A stretch of DNA of 64,000 nt. Source: Pleionea litopenaei (GTDB taxonomy: Bacteria; Pseudomonadota; Gammaproteobacteria; Enterobacterales; Kangiellaceae). The notes beneath the pieces are model-generated. The model was not told where the DNA came from and made no database searches. It was given only the letters and a program-made list of their open reading frames with translations. The translations under genes and the position numbers were made by a program. Shown one piece after another: positions 1-9,263 of the stretch; position 1 is the stretch's first letter, and each line of letters opens with the position of its first letter. The stretch covers positions 124,001 through 188,000 of the forward strand of contig NZ_CP133548.1 of assembly GCF_031198435.1 (NCBI RefSeq), read 5' to 3'.

Positions 1-455
1 GGATGATTCTTTTGATCGGCGCTGAAATTTGTCATGCTTTAGGTGTTTTTCAAGCGGAAAATAATCGTCAAATTAGTCAGCCTTTTGTGGTGGCAGCTCG
101 CGTTTTGAAGCTGTTAGTGATTGCGCAAAGATCAAGGCAAGCGGTTCGCCTAGAAGATTTACAAGATCAGTTGCCGCAAGTCAGATTAGATACTCTATCG
201 CAAGTGCTTGGAACATTGATCAATGCCAAGTTGGTTTTGGTAATGGATAATGAAATATATTCTTTATCGGGTGACAGTAGCAGCTATCAGTTGGCTGACA
301 TCTTAAACTCTGGCATTACCGACATTCCTGACCAAATGGCTTTGCAAGAACTATCGGAAGATGATGCAGAGCTGGCTGAGGCGATTAAGCAAGGGCGACA
401 GGCTCTGCTGGCCAAGCTTAGTGATCCCCTGGTAAACGCACCGAATCAAGGTTGA
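1..455 (+). CDS. YihY/BrkB family inner-membrane protein, C-terminal part (5' end outside window)
   Basis: The gene enters from before the window; the first two bases finish a codon and the frame is open to the TGA at 453-455. The visible start (MILLIGAEICHAL) matches the last membrane helix of the YihY/BrkB (formerly RNase BN) family, where a WxxxLxGAE motif is typical. About 130 soluble residues follow, with a helical, winged-helix-like look (VAARVLKLLVIAQRSRQAV, then LDTLSQVLGTLINAKLV). Long members of this family carry such a C-terminal domain. The family is a multi-pass membrane family of uncertain role. The 3' end overlaps the convergent PilZ-type gene by 38 bases. Confidence 0.7.
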   Translation, partial: MILLIGAEICHALGVFQAENNRQISQPFVVAARVLKLLVIAQRSRQAVRLEDLQDQLPQVRLDTLSQVLGTLINAKLVLVMDNEIYSLSGDSSSYQLADILNSGITDIPDQMALQELSEDDAELAEAIKQGRQALLAKLSDPLVNAPNQG

Positions 456-2157
456 TCGTTTCGTTGGATTGCTCACCATCGTTACTATCGCTGGAATGAT
501 TCGGCATACTGGTCCATGGAATCATGTCCGACGGTTCTTCTGGCTCTGGATCATTCACTTCAATGACTTCAAAGCTTTGAAAATGGAACATTTCGATGCA
601 CGGAGTGACCAGTGTTCGTTTGCGCGCTCGAATGTCTTCCAATTGATTTTTATGGCGCAGTAAAAACTCTCGGCCATCTTTAAAAGTGCCGCGGTTGCAC
701 ACCAAAGCAAGCGGGTCGTCTTGCCGACTGGCAGCAGGTTTAAAGAGTAATGCCGCTTGACCAGAAGTTTGAGCATTCTTTGCCAGTTTGGTATTAATTC
801 GACAAGGCTCAAAGTTACCGTCAATAAACTCAAGTCCTGCTCGCGTGCCTTGGTTGTCATCGCCAAATAGCCAACGACAGACTGCTGGCCGCCATCGATA
901 AGAGGGTTTTTTATCGATGTATTCTCGAATGATTACCAGTTCACCAACTTTTAACTGGTCGGCAATATTATTGTGCGTGGTGATGCCAATACCACCGTCG
1001 CTGACATTAGAAGCATCCCAGTTAAGTTGAACTTTGTGTTCATGCCCAATGTATGACTCGATGGTTTCTGAATCCCAATGAGTTGAATCTGGCGACTTTC
1101 GGTGTTTTTGCAAGAGGGTATGAATCGCATGCATTCCCCAGATGACGTCAAGTTTAGTAATCACTGGATAACGACGGCCTTTGCGTTCAATTTTTGAGTT
1201 CCAGTGCGCTGCCATATGTTCGAGCAGGGCCTGAGCAGTACCTGGTCGCAAATTATTGTAAAAGCCCTGAGGACTTTCGCCCGTTTGTATCAACGCATCG
1301 TTTTGGTATTGCAACTGCCGAATCACATCGTGTGTGAGCAGCATACACACATTTTGATCGTCTAAGTCGCCTTCAAACTGCGAGCTATAAGACGGCTTAA
1401 TTTGACTATTTAGTTGTACGATAAAGCAGGTTTCTTCTTTAAAGTCACCATGATCGTCAGAAAACTCGGCTAAGTGACTCCAGCGCTCTAGGTACTTAAA
1501 CAGTTGCCAATGCTCGCCATACGACAAGTGATAAGGATCGGCCAAAGACATTAAGCAGATTCTAGCGAAGGTTTTCTCAATCGTATTCAAACACTGAAAT
1601 TGGTTTTCTGAGCTTAAAGACGTATCTTCTAATTGCTTCATCTGAGCATAGGCATACAAACCGTTACACTCGCGCCAAAGATAAGCTGGAATTGGGCTGT
1701 AGCTCTCGTAGTGTTCCATCAGCTGCAAGCCTAGGTAGTGCAACGACAGATTGATGCCCTTGATCAACCCTTTATTTTTTCCCCATAATTTTCGTTTATT
1801 CAGTTCTGCGTCGGTAATTATTTTATGGGCGAACGCCATTTCTCGAGTGAGTAGATGTAAATTGTTGTACTCTCGACGGCGGGTTTCTACATTGGTGATG
1901 TGGGCAGCATAGGGACGGTAAGCGTCAAAAATTTGCGCGTAAGCCGTATCAAACAAACTAACCAGTTCTTTGCGTTGCGAAACGCCGATTTCTGAACGAT
2001 TTAAACTCGCGATAGCGCGGCTTATTTCAGGAACGGCACGGCCCATATCACCGTAGGGAAGTGATTTTAACCAGCTTTTAAGTTCAGCGGGATCGGTTTC
2101 AACCAGCAAATGTTGTCCCTGTTGCTGGGCAGGGAACGTTAGTCTCGGAGAATCCAT
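418..2157 (-). CDS. Large protein with divergent C-terminal PilZ-like domain
   Basis: A 579-residue cytoplasmic protein with no signal peptide or membrane segment. The first 320 residues are mostly helical and I do not recognise them. The C-terminal half carries the two parts of a PilZ c-di-GMP-binding signature: a basic RKGRR cluster at residues 325-329 and N-V-S-D-G-G at 384-389, which fits [D/N]xSxxG, followed by beta-strand-like sequence (LKVGELVIIREY). The usual PilZ spacing is 20-30 residues and here it is nearly 60, so ligand binding is uncertain. Similar long PilZ-containing proteins occur in other marine gammaproteobacteria. An AGGTGAG lies about 10 bases before the ATG. The gene stands alone and converges on the YihY-type gene. 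Confidence 0.55.
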   Translation of the reverse strand: MDSPRLTFPAQQQGQHLLVETDPAELKSWLKSLPYGDMGRAVPEISRAIASLNRSEIGVSQRKELVSLFDTAYAQIFDAYRPYAAHITNVETRRREYNNLHLLTREMAFAHKIITDAELNKRKLWGKNKGLIKGINLSLHYLGLQLMEHYESYSPIPAYLWRECNGLYAYAQMKQLEDTSLSSENQFQCLNTIEKTFARICLMSLADPYHLSYGEHWQLFKYLERWSHLAEFSDDHGDFKEETCFIVQLNSQIKPSYSSQFEGDLDDQNVCMLLTHDVIRQLQYQNDALIQTGESPQGFYNNLRPGTAQALLEHMAAHWNSKIERKGRRYPVITKLDVIWGMHAIHTLLQKHRKSPDSTHWDSETIESYIGHEHKVQLNWDASNVSDGGIGITTHNNIADQLKVGELVIIREYIDKKPSYRWRPAVCRWLFGDDNQGTRAGLEFIDGNFEPCRINTKLAKNAQTSGQAALLFKPAASRQDDPLALVCNRGTFKDGREFLLRHKNQLEDIRARKRTLVTPCIEMFHFQSFEVIEVNDPEPEEPSDMIPWTSMPNHSSDSNDGEQSNETINLDSVRLPGDH

Positions 2158-2346
2158 TCTTGACTACTCACCTTGTCAAACATCAATTTTGATAGCATAG
2201 TTTATCCGAAATTTGAGTTATGAACGAATCCAAATTGCTGATTCGAAGTAAAAAAGTGTTTTCTGTGATAAAAGGTTATTTAAAATATCTCAATGCGAAA
2301 TATATCGCCTTGTGCCCACAGTTTCAATCACTAGGGATACCGCCAA

Positions 2347-2835
2347 GTGCTGCTAAGTAATAAATATAGAACAAATACCGGCTTGTTACTGATTTTGCTA
2401 AGCTTTTTTTCATTAAAAGGATGCGAGCAATACGACTACAACTCACAATTCTATTTATTATCCGGTGAACAAAAAGCGCTCTCCGATTATCGGGGAGAGT
2501 GGTTGTTGATTAATTTTTGGGCAGAATGGTGTCGGCCGTGTCTAGAAGAGATTCCTGATCTTAACCAATTGCATCAGAAAAAGGACGCGCTGAATTTATC
2601 GGTGTTAGCCGTGAGTTATGAGCCCGAGGCCAATGAGCGCCTGCTATCGGCAAAACAACGTTTTAATATGGAATACCCGATGATGGCGACCGATCCTGAG
2701 CCAAGGGTGCCCTTTACCCGTCCAAACAAACTTCCCGCATTCTATTTGGTCACTCCGCAAGGTGAAATTACCGGACCATTCTACGGAAAAGAGAGTCTGC
2801 AAGAGGTTGAGCAACGAATTCAAGCGACAGAATAG
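2347..2835 (+). CDS. TlpA-like thioredoxin-fold lipoprotein
   Basis: A 162-residue exported thiol-disulfide protein. The N-terminus is hydrophobic and ends in a lipobox-like FSLKGC, with the lipidated Cys at residue 26. The thioredoxin active site is C62-R-P-C65 in the context NFWAEWCRPCLEEIP, typical of TlpA/ResA-type periplasmic reductases. A cis-Pro region (RPNKLPAFYLVTPQG) follows. The start is GTG, with AGGGA at 2333-2337 nine bases upstream; no better in-frame ATG exists. It is a single gene with no cytochrome c maturation partners nearby, so the substrate is unknown. Confidence 0.8.
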   Translation: MLLSNKYRTNTGLLLILLSFFSLKGCEQYDYNSQFYLLSGEQKALSDYRGEWLLINFWAEWCRPCLEEIPDLNQLHQKKDALNLSVLAVSYEPEANERLLSAKQRFNMEYPMMATDPEPRVPFTRPNKLPAFYLVTPQGEITGPFYGKESLQEVEQRIQATE

Positions 2836-2943
2836 TTCATATTTTGCGATTTTGTGCGCAAGTACAGGTTTTAACTACTTATTTTCATCAAAATTATCAT
2901 TATACTAACCTTAACTAAATTCGTTAATTAGGTGGACAGTGGC

Positions 2944-3468
2944 ATGACCAAGCTACTCGGGCAAATAGCGGCGGCAGTTTTGCTGCTTTTTTCTTATGGA
3001 ATAGGGTGGACAGCTGAGCCAACAGAGCCGGTTGCTGAGTCGTTGGAGGCACTCAAGAAAGAAGTGCTTTCTATTAACCGAGAGCTGTTTATCTTGGAGG
3101 AAGACCTATTATTCCCGTCGTCAACCCAAGTAGCCTTCTACGTTTCACTCGATTTGGGTTACTTTTTTAAACTCGACAGTATCAAGTTAAAAGTCGACGG
3201 GGAGTGGATTACTCAATATTTATACACCGCTCGTGAGTTAGATGCATTGAAGCGAGGGGGCGTGCAACGTCTTCATGTTGATAATCTACAAGCGGGTGAA
3301 CATGAGGTCGTGGCCGTGGTCATCGGTTACGGGCCTGAAAACCGCGAGTATAAGCTCGCCGTATCAAATAAGTTCGAAAAAGACACCGAAGCCAAACTTT
3401 TGGAGCTAAAGATCGTCGATGACGATACCAAGCAGCAACCAAAATTAACGATTAAAGAGTGGAACTAA
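2944..3468 (+). CDS. Exported protein, first gene of Glt-like motor cluster
   Basis: I do not recognise a named family. The protein (174 residues from the ATG at 2944) has a signal peptide (hydrophobic LGQIAAAVLLLFSYGIGW), a short charged helix (ESLEALKKEVLSINRELF), then a beta-rich domain and a charged tail, so it is probably periplasmic. The ATG is preferred to an in-frame GTG at 2932 because AGGTGG at 2930-2935 then sits eight bases upstream as a ribosome site. A TATACT at 2901-2906 could be a -10 box for the whole cluster, but I see no good -35. It lies nine bases before the next gene, which suggests co-transcription with the TPR and ExbBD genes. Confidence 0.6.
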   Translation: MTKLLGQIAAAVLLLFSYGIGWTAEPTEPVAESLEALKKEVLSINRELFILEEDLLFPSSTQVAFYVSLDLGYFFKLDSIKLKVDGEWITQYLYTARELDALKRGGVQRLHVDNLQAGEHEVVAVVIGYGPENREYKLAVSNKFEKDTEAKLLELKIVDDDTKQQPKLTIKEWN

Positions 3469-3477
3469 TTTAGCCCA

Positions 3478-5397
3478 ATGAAGAACGAAACTGCTCAAAA
3501 GCAGCTTGTTGGATGGATTAGTTTTTTCTGGATCTCCCTAAGCAGCCTAGTTGCTCAAGCTGAAGAAAGCCCTCAGACTCGATTGTCACTCGATGATAAT
3601 CGGCCGATAAAGTTGCAAGAGCTCGCATTCGGAGAGGTGCTGTATGATTATTATCAGCAAAATTACTTTGCCGCGCTAACCCGTTTAGATGTCGCTGAAA
3701 CTCGCCAGGAAGTAGGTCATCATCGAGTCCATTTACAGTTGATGCGCGGAGTGATGTATCTGAGCTATGGCATGCTTAATTCTGCTGAACAGATTTTTGA
3801 GCAGATACTCACCGATGAGAGTCGCTCAGATATCATCAACCAAGTTCGTTTTTATCTTGGTAAAACGCAGTACATGCATGGAAATTTAGAGCAATCGCTT
3901 AACTATTTTTCGATGGTGAATATTGAGTTGCCAACCAATTTAGAGCAAGAAAAGCGCTTAATCATGGCGCAAATCGCTTTTGAAATGGGCCAGATAGAAA
4001 AAGCAGTTGAGCTTTTGAAAACCGTTGATCCGGAAACTCAAGCGGGGCAGTACGCGACCTTCAACCTCGCGGTATTTTTGTTAAGACAAGATCAGGTAGA
4101 TGGTGCAATTGAACTGTTTGATCGTCTCTATCCAAACCGACAGTCTTCGGACGTTGAACGCAGCTTATACGATCGAGCAAATCTAGCACTAGGTTATTAC
4201 TTTCTCGAGAAAAAACAAATTGAGCCAGCGCAGCAGCATTTATTGAATGTGCGACTCGACAGTTTATACAGCCATCGAGCGTTGCTGGCACTGGGGTGGA
4301 CTTACTACGAGAGCGGCCAAGAAGATAAAGCGGTTGCTCATTGGTTAGAGTTAGATCGACGTGATCCTCGAGAACCTGCAGTACAAGAAGCAAAAATGGC
4401 ATTGGCGTTTGCTTATTATCGAAACGGCGCCAAGAAAGAGGCGTTAGAGGCTTTTGTTAATGCAGCGGCATCATTTGGTGAGCAGCTGAATTTGATCGCT
4501 CAAGCCAAAGTAGAAATGGATCAAGAAATCTTTCAAAAATGGCTCGATGAAAGAGGCATATTTGGAGACAAAGTTTTCGCCAAATGGGCGAGTGGTGATG
4601 TGCCTGTGGCAGGAAAAGCCATAGAGTATTACTTTCAAGAAGTGGTTGCGAGTAACGAGTTCAATCAGTTTTTTCAGCGCTTTCAAGAAACCTCTCATTT
4701 AATGAGTGTGTTACAGCGATGGCAAAGGCAGTTACCTGTTTACCAACAAATGCTTAGCAACCATGAGCTTAGATATCAGACGTTAAAACCCAAAGTTGCT
4801 GAGCGGCAACAGCAATTGATTCAAGGTGAACATCTAGAGCAGTTTCAAGCGCTCAAGCGTCAAGCGGAGCAACGATTACAAAGTGATGATTTGTGGGTGT
4901 TGGCTGATGAAGAAGAGCTCGAATTGAGAGCCGATCTACAACGAGTAAAAAACTCGCTTGAGAAATTAAAGCAAGCAGGTTTTGATATGGAAGATCAAGA
5001 AGAACAATGGAGAAGAATTTATGGCGCGCTTCTATGGAAGTTAGGTGTAGATTATGGACCACGACGCTATCAATTAGAGAAAGGCGTAGCTGATGCTGGC
5101 GCTGCAATTGACGAGTTAACAACGCGTAATATATCTCTTTCTGAAGCTGAGCAAAAAGCTGCCTCGCGGTTTGCTAACTACGATCAAAGAATCATTGGAC
5201 TGCAGCAACGCATTGAACAAATGTTGCAACAGATTGAATTACAGAAGTTACGTTCTCAAGAGCAAATGCGCCAAGTGTTAGAAAAGAAACTCAAGAAGCG
5301 AGAGCAAGAGCTCGATTTTCTACTCGCCCAAACCGAGTTATCGATCGCAAAAATTCAAGATGAAGCCGTTAATCGTTTATTGGAGAATACCCAATGA
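3478..5397 (+). CDS. Periplasmic TPR and coiled-coil protein of Glt-like cluster
   Basis: A 639-residue exported protein. An N-terminal signal peptide (WISFFWISLSSLVAQAEES) is followed by degenerate tetratricopeptide repeats over roughly residues 45-320 (for example ALLALGWTYYESGQEDKAV). The C-terminal 230 residues form a long Gln/Glu/Leu-rich coiled coil ending in KKREQELDFLLAQTELSIAK. This architecture is like the large TPR subunits GltC/GltD (AgmU) of the Myxococcus gliding machine, but similarity of repeats alone does not prove orthology. The stop overlaps the start of the next gene by four bases (ATGA), which implies translational coupling. Confidence 0.65.
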   Translation: MKNETAQKQLVGWISFFWISLSSLVAQAEESPQTRLSLDDNRPIKLQELAFGEVLYDYYQQNYFAALTRLDVAETRQEVGHHRVHLQLMRGVMYLSYGMLNSAEQIFEQILTDESRSDIINQVRFYLGKTQYMHGNLEQSLNYFSMVNIELPTNLEQEKRLIMAQIAFEMGQIEKAVELLKTVDPETQAGQYATFNLAVFLLRQDQVDGAIELFDRLYPNRQSSDVERSLYDRANLALGYYFLEKKQIEPAQQHLLNVRLDSLYSHRALLALGWTYYESGQEDKAVAHWLELDRRDPREPAVQEAKMALAFAYYRNGAKKEALEAFVNAAASFGEQLNLIAQAKVEMDQEIFQKWLDERGIFGDKVFAKWASGDVPVAGKAIEYYFQEVVASNEFNQFFQRFQETSHLMSVLQRWQRQLPVYQQMLSNHELRYQTLKPKVAERQQQLIQGEHLEQFQALKRQAEQRLQSDDLWVLADEEELELRADLQRVKNSLEKLKQAGFDMEDQEEQWRRIYGALLWKLGVDYGPRRYQLEKGVADAGAAIDELTTRNISLSEAEQKAASRFANYDQRIIGLQQRIEQMLQQIELQKLRSQEQMRQVLEKKLKKREQELDFLLAQTELSIAKIQDEAVNRLLENTQ

Positions 5398-8219
5398 AGC
5401 GAATTTTAATAGTTTTATCACTGACTTCTTTTATCAGTGCTTGCGCACTGTTTTCCGGTGGCGGGTTGCGTGTACCACTCGAAGATATTGAGCCGACGGT
5501 TAGCTTTATTGATCGACAAAAAGTCGAAGTCCCTGAATCGAATATTGATGATGTTGATGCACAAGACGTTGTCAATTCTTACCAACGATTGATGCAGTCG
5601 CCTCACGCTGAAGTTCGCCGACAAGCAATGCGTCGGTTAGCCGATCTAAATATGCGCTTGGCGGAAGAAAAAGAATTGTTGATTGCCGATGGAAGAGATC
5701 CAAATGCCTTACCTCCTGCAATTCGAGATGCCAGTTATCAGCGAGCCGCCGATTTATACAAGCAAGTATTGAATGACTTTCCTCAGCAAACCGATGATGC
5801 AAGTATTCGTTATCAACTCGCTCGAGCATTGGCTTTACAAGGTGAAAGTGATGCGTCGTTGGCTCAAATGGATCAGTTAGTTGCTAATCATGATAAGTCG
5901 AATGAGATGGTCGAAGTTCAATTCCGTCGAGGAGAAGCTTACTTTTTGCGTCGCGACTACCTGCAAGCCGCAGCAGCTTATCAACAAGTACTTTCTTTTG
6001 GTGATGAAACAGAGTTTTACGACAAGGCGCTGTATAAAAATGGTTGGGCTTTATTTAAGCAATTTGATTACGAAGCCGCATTAGATAATTTTTTCCCATT
6101 GCTAGAAAGACTTCGCTCTGGCTTGGCGCAAGAAGGGGATGTACGTGCTGTTCTTGACGATTTAGTCGCCGATACGCAACGAGCGATTTCATTGTCATTT
6201 TTACACTTAGAAGGACCTGAGTCGGTTAAAAAATATTTTGCTAAAGTCGGGCGTAAAGCCTATGAGCATGAGACCTATGCAAAACTCGCTGATTTATACC
6301 TACAGCAGCAACGCTTTCAAGATGCGGCCAGCAGTTATCTAACATTTGTAGAAACTAATCCACTCCATGAACAAGCAGCGTGGTTCCAAATTAAAGTGAT
6401 CGACACCTACGTCAATGGCGGATTTCCTTCTTTGGTTTTGCCTGCAAAAGAAGATTTTCTGGTTAAGTTTGGTGTCAAAAGTGAGTACTGGAGTACGCTA
6501 ACCAATGAACAACAATTGGCTTTGCGTGCAAATGTTGTGCAAAACCTCGATGAAGTTGCCAGCTTTTATCACGCGCAAGCACAGCAACAGCAAAAAGCCG
6601 AGAACTATCGAGTGGCTGCCGAATGGTACAGTCACTTCTTAGTTTTGTATGAAGACGAAACTCAAAGAGCGCCTTACCACTTCTTAATGGCTGAGGCATT
6701 ATTTGATGCAAAAGATTATGCACAAGCGATTGAGGCTTTTGATACCATTGCTTATCAATACAAGCGTGCTGCGAAACAAGAAGTTGCGGCATACAATATC
6801 TTAGTTGCCTACCAGGCGCTTGCCGATGGGCAGCCGAACAATAAAACACTTTATCAAAATCGAATTGTTGATTACTCGTTATTGTATTCCGCGTACTTTC
6901 CAAACGCTAATCGAACGCCAGAGTTGCTTACTCGCACCATGGAATTTTATGTTGAGTCCGATCAGCTAGAGCAAGCCATTCGAACCGCTGAAAAGTTAAT
7001 CAGAGTGCCAGCGACAAAAACCGATACTCAAATGACGCGAGCAAAGGTTGTTATCGCCAACGGTTTATTCGACTTAAAATATTACCCGCAAGCTGAATTA
7101 GCAATTACCGATGTTTTAAACAGTCCAGGATTAACGAGGGAGCAGCGTGGAAACTTTAATGAGCGTTTAGCCGAATCAATTTATCAGCAAGCAGAAGTAC
7201 TCATTGCGCAAAAAGATTTGGAAGGTGCCATTGCCGAGTTACAACGACTGGTAACCCGAGTGCCCAGTGCAACAATTCGTCCAAATGCAGAGTTAGAAGC
7301 CGCCGTTTTAATGTTGCAATTAGAAAAGTGGCCAGAGGCAAAAGTTGCTTTGGAGGGTTTCAAGAGTCGATATTCAAGTCATCCTTTAGCGAAAGGACTG
7401 GATCAGCGATTGGCCTTTGTGTATGAAAAATTAGAACTTTGGTCGTTGGCTGCTTCTGCTTATGGTCGAGTGTCTGAGCAAACCAATGAGCCTGAAAAGC
7501 AAGCGGATTTAAAGTGGTATTCAGCGCAGTTGTTTTTAAAAGCTGAGCAGCCGCTGCTAGCCATAGAGGCATTCAAAGCTTACTACTGGGCTTACCCGTC
7601 GCCTCTTGAGCGTTCAGTTGAAGCGCAAGCGAAATTAGTCACGCTGTATGATGAGCAAAATGATCCAGAAAAAAGAGATTTTTGGCGCGATAAATTAATC
7701 CAGCAATACTACACGCTAGGAGACAAAAACACTCCGAGGACACGCTACCTTGCTGCACAAATGTCTTTTCAAATGGCTGAGCCCGACTTTGTTAAGTTTC
7801 AACAAATTAAATTAACGGTTCCGTTAGCTGCATCATTGAAGAAAAAGCGTGCAGCGATGGATAAAGCACTTAAGCAATATACTGAAATTGCTAAGTTCAA
7901 AGTCGCAGAGTTCACCACCGCAAGTACTCATAGAGTAGGGCAGCTGTACTTGATGTTAGCCAAAGACATTATTAATTCAGAACGTCCGAGTGGCATGTCA
8001 GAAGAAGAAGCGGAAGAATATAGTTATTTGATTGAAGACCAAGCTTTTCCAATCGAAGAAAAGGCCATTGAGATCTTTGTGTCTAATTCTGATCGCGTCT
8101 TGAGTAGTATTTACGATCAATGGGTTAAGTTGTCGTTTGCTGAGCTAGCAAAGCTCCAGCCTGCTCGTTACAACAAGCAAGAAGTGGTTGAATCATGGAT
8201 AGGAGGGCAACAACCATGA
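5394..8219 (+). CDS. Large TPR lipoprotein of Glt-like cluster
   Basis: A 941-residue probable outer-membrane lipoprotein. The signal peptide ends in the lipobox ISAC, Cys at residue 17 (MKRILIVLSLTSFISAC), and residue +2 is Ala, so no Lol-avoidance Asp is present. Most of the protein is made of TPR-like helical pairs, such as YQLARALALQGESDASLAQ, VAAEWYSHFLVLYED and AEALFDAKDYAQAIEAFDT. It sits between two other TPR genes and overlaps both by four bases (ATGA junctions at 5394-5397 and 8216-8219). It is likely a scaffold connecting the inner-membrane motor to the outer membrane, by analogy with the large TPR subunits of Agl-Glt complexes. Confidence 0.65.
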   Translation: MKRILIVLSLTSFISACALFSGGGLRVPLEDIEPTVSFIDRQKVEVPESNIDDVDAQDVVNSYQRLMQSPHAEVRRQAMRRLADLNMRLAEEKELLIADGRDPNALPPAIRDASYQRAADLYKQVLNDFPQQTDDASIRYQLARALALQGESDASLAQMDQLVANHDKSNEMVEVQFRRGEAYFLRRDYLQAAAAYQQVLSFGDETEFYDKALYKNGWALFKQFDYEAALDNFFPLLERLRSGLAQEGDVRAVLDDLVADTQRAISLSFLHLEGPESVKKYFAKVGRKAYEHETYAKLADLYLQQQRFQDAASSYLTFVETNPLHEQAAWFQIKVIDTYVNGGFPSLVLPAKEDFLVKFGVKSEYWSTLTNEQQLALRANVVQNLDEVASFYHAQAQQQQKAENYRVAAEWYSHFLVLYEDETQRAPYHFLMAEALFDAKDYAQAIEAFDTIAYQYKRAAKQEVAAYNILVAYQALADGQPNNKTLYQNRIVDYSLLYSAYFPNANRTPELLTRTMEFYVESDQLEQAIRTAEKLIRVPATKTDTQMTRAKVVIANGLFDLKYYPQAELAITDVLNSPGLTREQRGNFNERLAESIYQQAEVLIAQKDLEGAIAELQRLVTRVPSATIRPNAELEAAVLMLQLEKWPEAKVALEGFKSRYSSHPLAKGLDQRLAFVYEKLELWSLAASAYGRVSEQTNEPEKQADLKWYSAQLFLKAEQPLLAIEAFKAYYWAYPSPLERSVEAQAKLVTLYDEQNDPEKRDFWRDKLIQQYYTLGDKNTPRTRYLAAQMSFQMAEPDFVKFQQIKLTVPLAASLKKKRAAMDKALKQYTEIAKFKVAEFTTASTHRVGQLYLMLAKDIINSERPSGMSEEEAEEYSYLIEDQAFPIEEKAIEIFVSNSDRVLSSIYDQWVKLSFAELAKLQPARYNKQEVVESWIGGQQP

Positions 8220-8854
8220 TAGAGCAAGCCCATTGTCGAATGGCATCTCCTTTACTTGCCATAGTGACTATTATAGTTTTGAGTATGCTGAGCGGGTGTG
8301 GGAGCATGAAAGCCAGACCGACGGACTCAGCAACGGTTCTAGAAACACAAAGTGGACCCGCATTTTTAGATGAAGAGCTACCCTCTGGGTTAACGAGCTT
8401 ATTGAGCCAAGCGCGCACCGAACATCAGAATGAAAACTCCGAGCGGGCCTTGCAGATATTGCAACAAGCGGCGCAGGAATTTGCCGAGTATCCTCAGCCT
8501 GATGTTAATAGAGCGATAGTCTATATGCAGCTAGAAGATTATGAACAAGCGATGCAAGCAACAGAAAACGCACTGTCAAAACGAGAGCTGTATGCCCCTG
8601 CTGTGAATTTACAGGGCGTTTTACATCGTATTAATGGCGATTTCGAGCAGGCTAAGCAATCCTATCAAAATGCCATTGCTTCAGAACCAAACTACGCCAA
8701 CGCCTTTTTGAATCTCGGTATTCTCGCCGATTTATATTTACAAGATTTTACCTTGGCACTTTCATCTTTCGAGGCGTATTTGAACCTCGTTAAAGAAGAT
8801 GAGAAGGTAAAAAACTGGGTCGTTGACCTTAAGCAGCGAATCCCCGAGGAGTGA
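8216..8854 (+). CDS. TPR lipoprotein of Glt-like cluster (GltE/AglT-like)
   Basis: A small TPR lipoprotein. The ATG at 8216 is chosen because AGGAGGG at 8201-8207 lies eight bases before it and it overlaps the previous stop in ATGA; an in-frame ATG at 8195 lacks a comparable site. The signal peptide ends in MLSGC, a clear lipobox. Three TPR motifs follow (SERALQILQQAAQEF, YEQAMQATENALSK, FEQAKQSYQNAIASEP, YANAFLNLGILADLY). The size and layout resemble GltE/AglT of Myxococcus, an outer-membrane TPR lipoprotein. That assignment is an inference from architecture and context. Confidence 0.65.
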   Translation: MIEQAHCRMASPLLAIVTIIVLSMLSGCGSMKARPTDSATVLETQSGPAFLDEELPSGLTSLLSQARTEHQNENSERALQILQQAAQEFAEYPQPDVNRAIVYMQLEDYEQAMQATENALSKRELYAPAVNLQGVLHRINGDFEQAKQSYQNAIASEPNYANAFLNLGILADLYLQDFTLALSSFEAYLNLVKEDEKVKNWVVDLKQRIPEE

Positions 8855-8859
8855 TTGGT

Positions 8860-9165
8860 ATGTCAAAGTTGATTATCTACACGATTGTTTGCGGATTATC
8901 CATTGCTATCAATGCCGCAGAGAATAAGTCTCAATCGACAACAGTAGTGCAGCAAACCCAGTTAGGATTAACCATTAAAGGTAATCAAGAGCTGCCGAAT
9001 ATTTTGTACATAGTGCCCTGGAAAAAAGGTCCTGGAAATGACATTTCACCCATCCAAGGGCGAATTGTTGATGAGGTGTACGGTCCAGTTGACTACAATG
9101 TATTCAAGCGGCAGATTAAGTTGTATAGAGAACATCAAGAGCAGAAATCAACACCAGAACAGTGA
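8860..9165 (+). CDS. Small exported protein of Glt-like cluster
   Basis: A 101-residue protein of unknown family with a signal peptide (MSKLIIYTIVCGLSIAINAAE). The mature part contains LPNILYIVPWKKGPG, a compact patch that would be a good probe for homologues. The ATG at 8860 is preferred to a GTG at 8851 because GAGGAG at 8846-8851 is then its ribosome site. It lies between the TPR lipoproteins and the TolQ-type gene on the same strand, so it is probably an accessory periplasmic subunit. A gap of about 100 bases with a dyad and a second TATACT follows, which may allow separate expression of the motor genes. Confidence 0.55.
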   Translation: MSKLIIYTIVCGLSIAINAAENKSQSTTVVQQTQLGLTIKGNQELPNILYIVPWKKGPGNDISPIQGRIVDEVYGPVDYNVFKRQIKLYREHQEQKSTPEQ

Positions 9166-9191
9166 AGTTTATCTCATTTTGCAAGGTTCAA

Positions 9192-9221
9192 TAACCGATT
9201 GATAGTCGGTTAGGTTATACT
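9192..9221 (+). promoter_or_regulatory. Dyad and possible -10 box upstream of the ExbB/TolQ-type gene
   Basis: TAACCGA at 9192-9198 and TCGGTTA at 9206-9212 form a perfect 7-base inverted repeat with a 7-base spacer. It is followed directly by TATACT at 9216-9221, a good -10 hexamer, with no convincing -35. The dyad could be an operator or a small hairpin separating the TPR genes from the motor genes. Confidence 0.3.
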
Positions 9222-9263
9222 GCAGTGATAATTTTAAAACTCAATAATAGTGGAGAGTAACGT

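Noticed and set aside
9199-9221. TTGATA and TATACT as a full promoter before the ExbB-type gene
   Set aside because: The spacer is only 11 bases, too short for a standard sigma-70 promoter. Only the -10 box was kept as a possibility.
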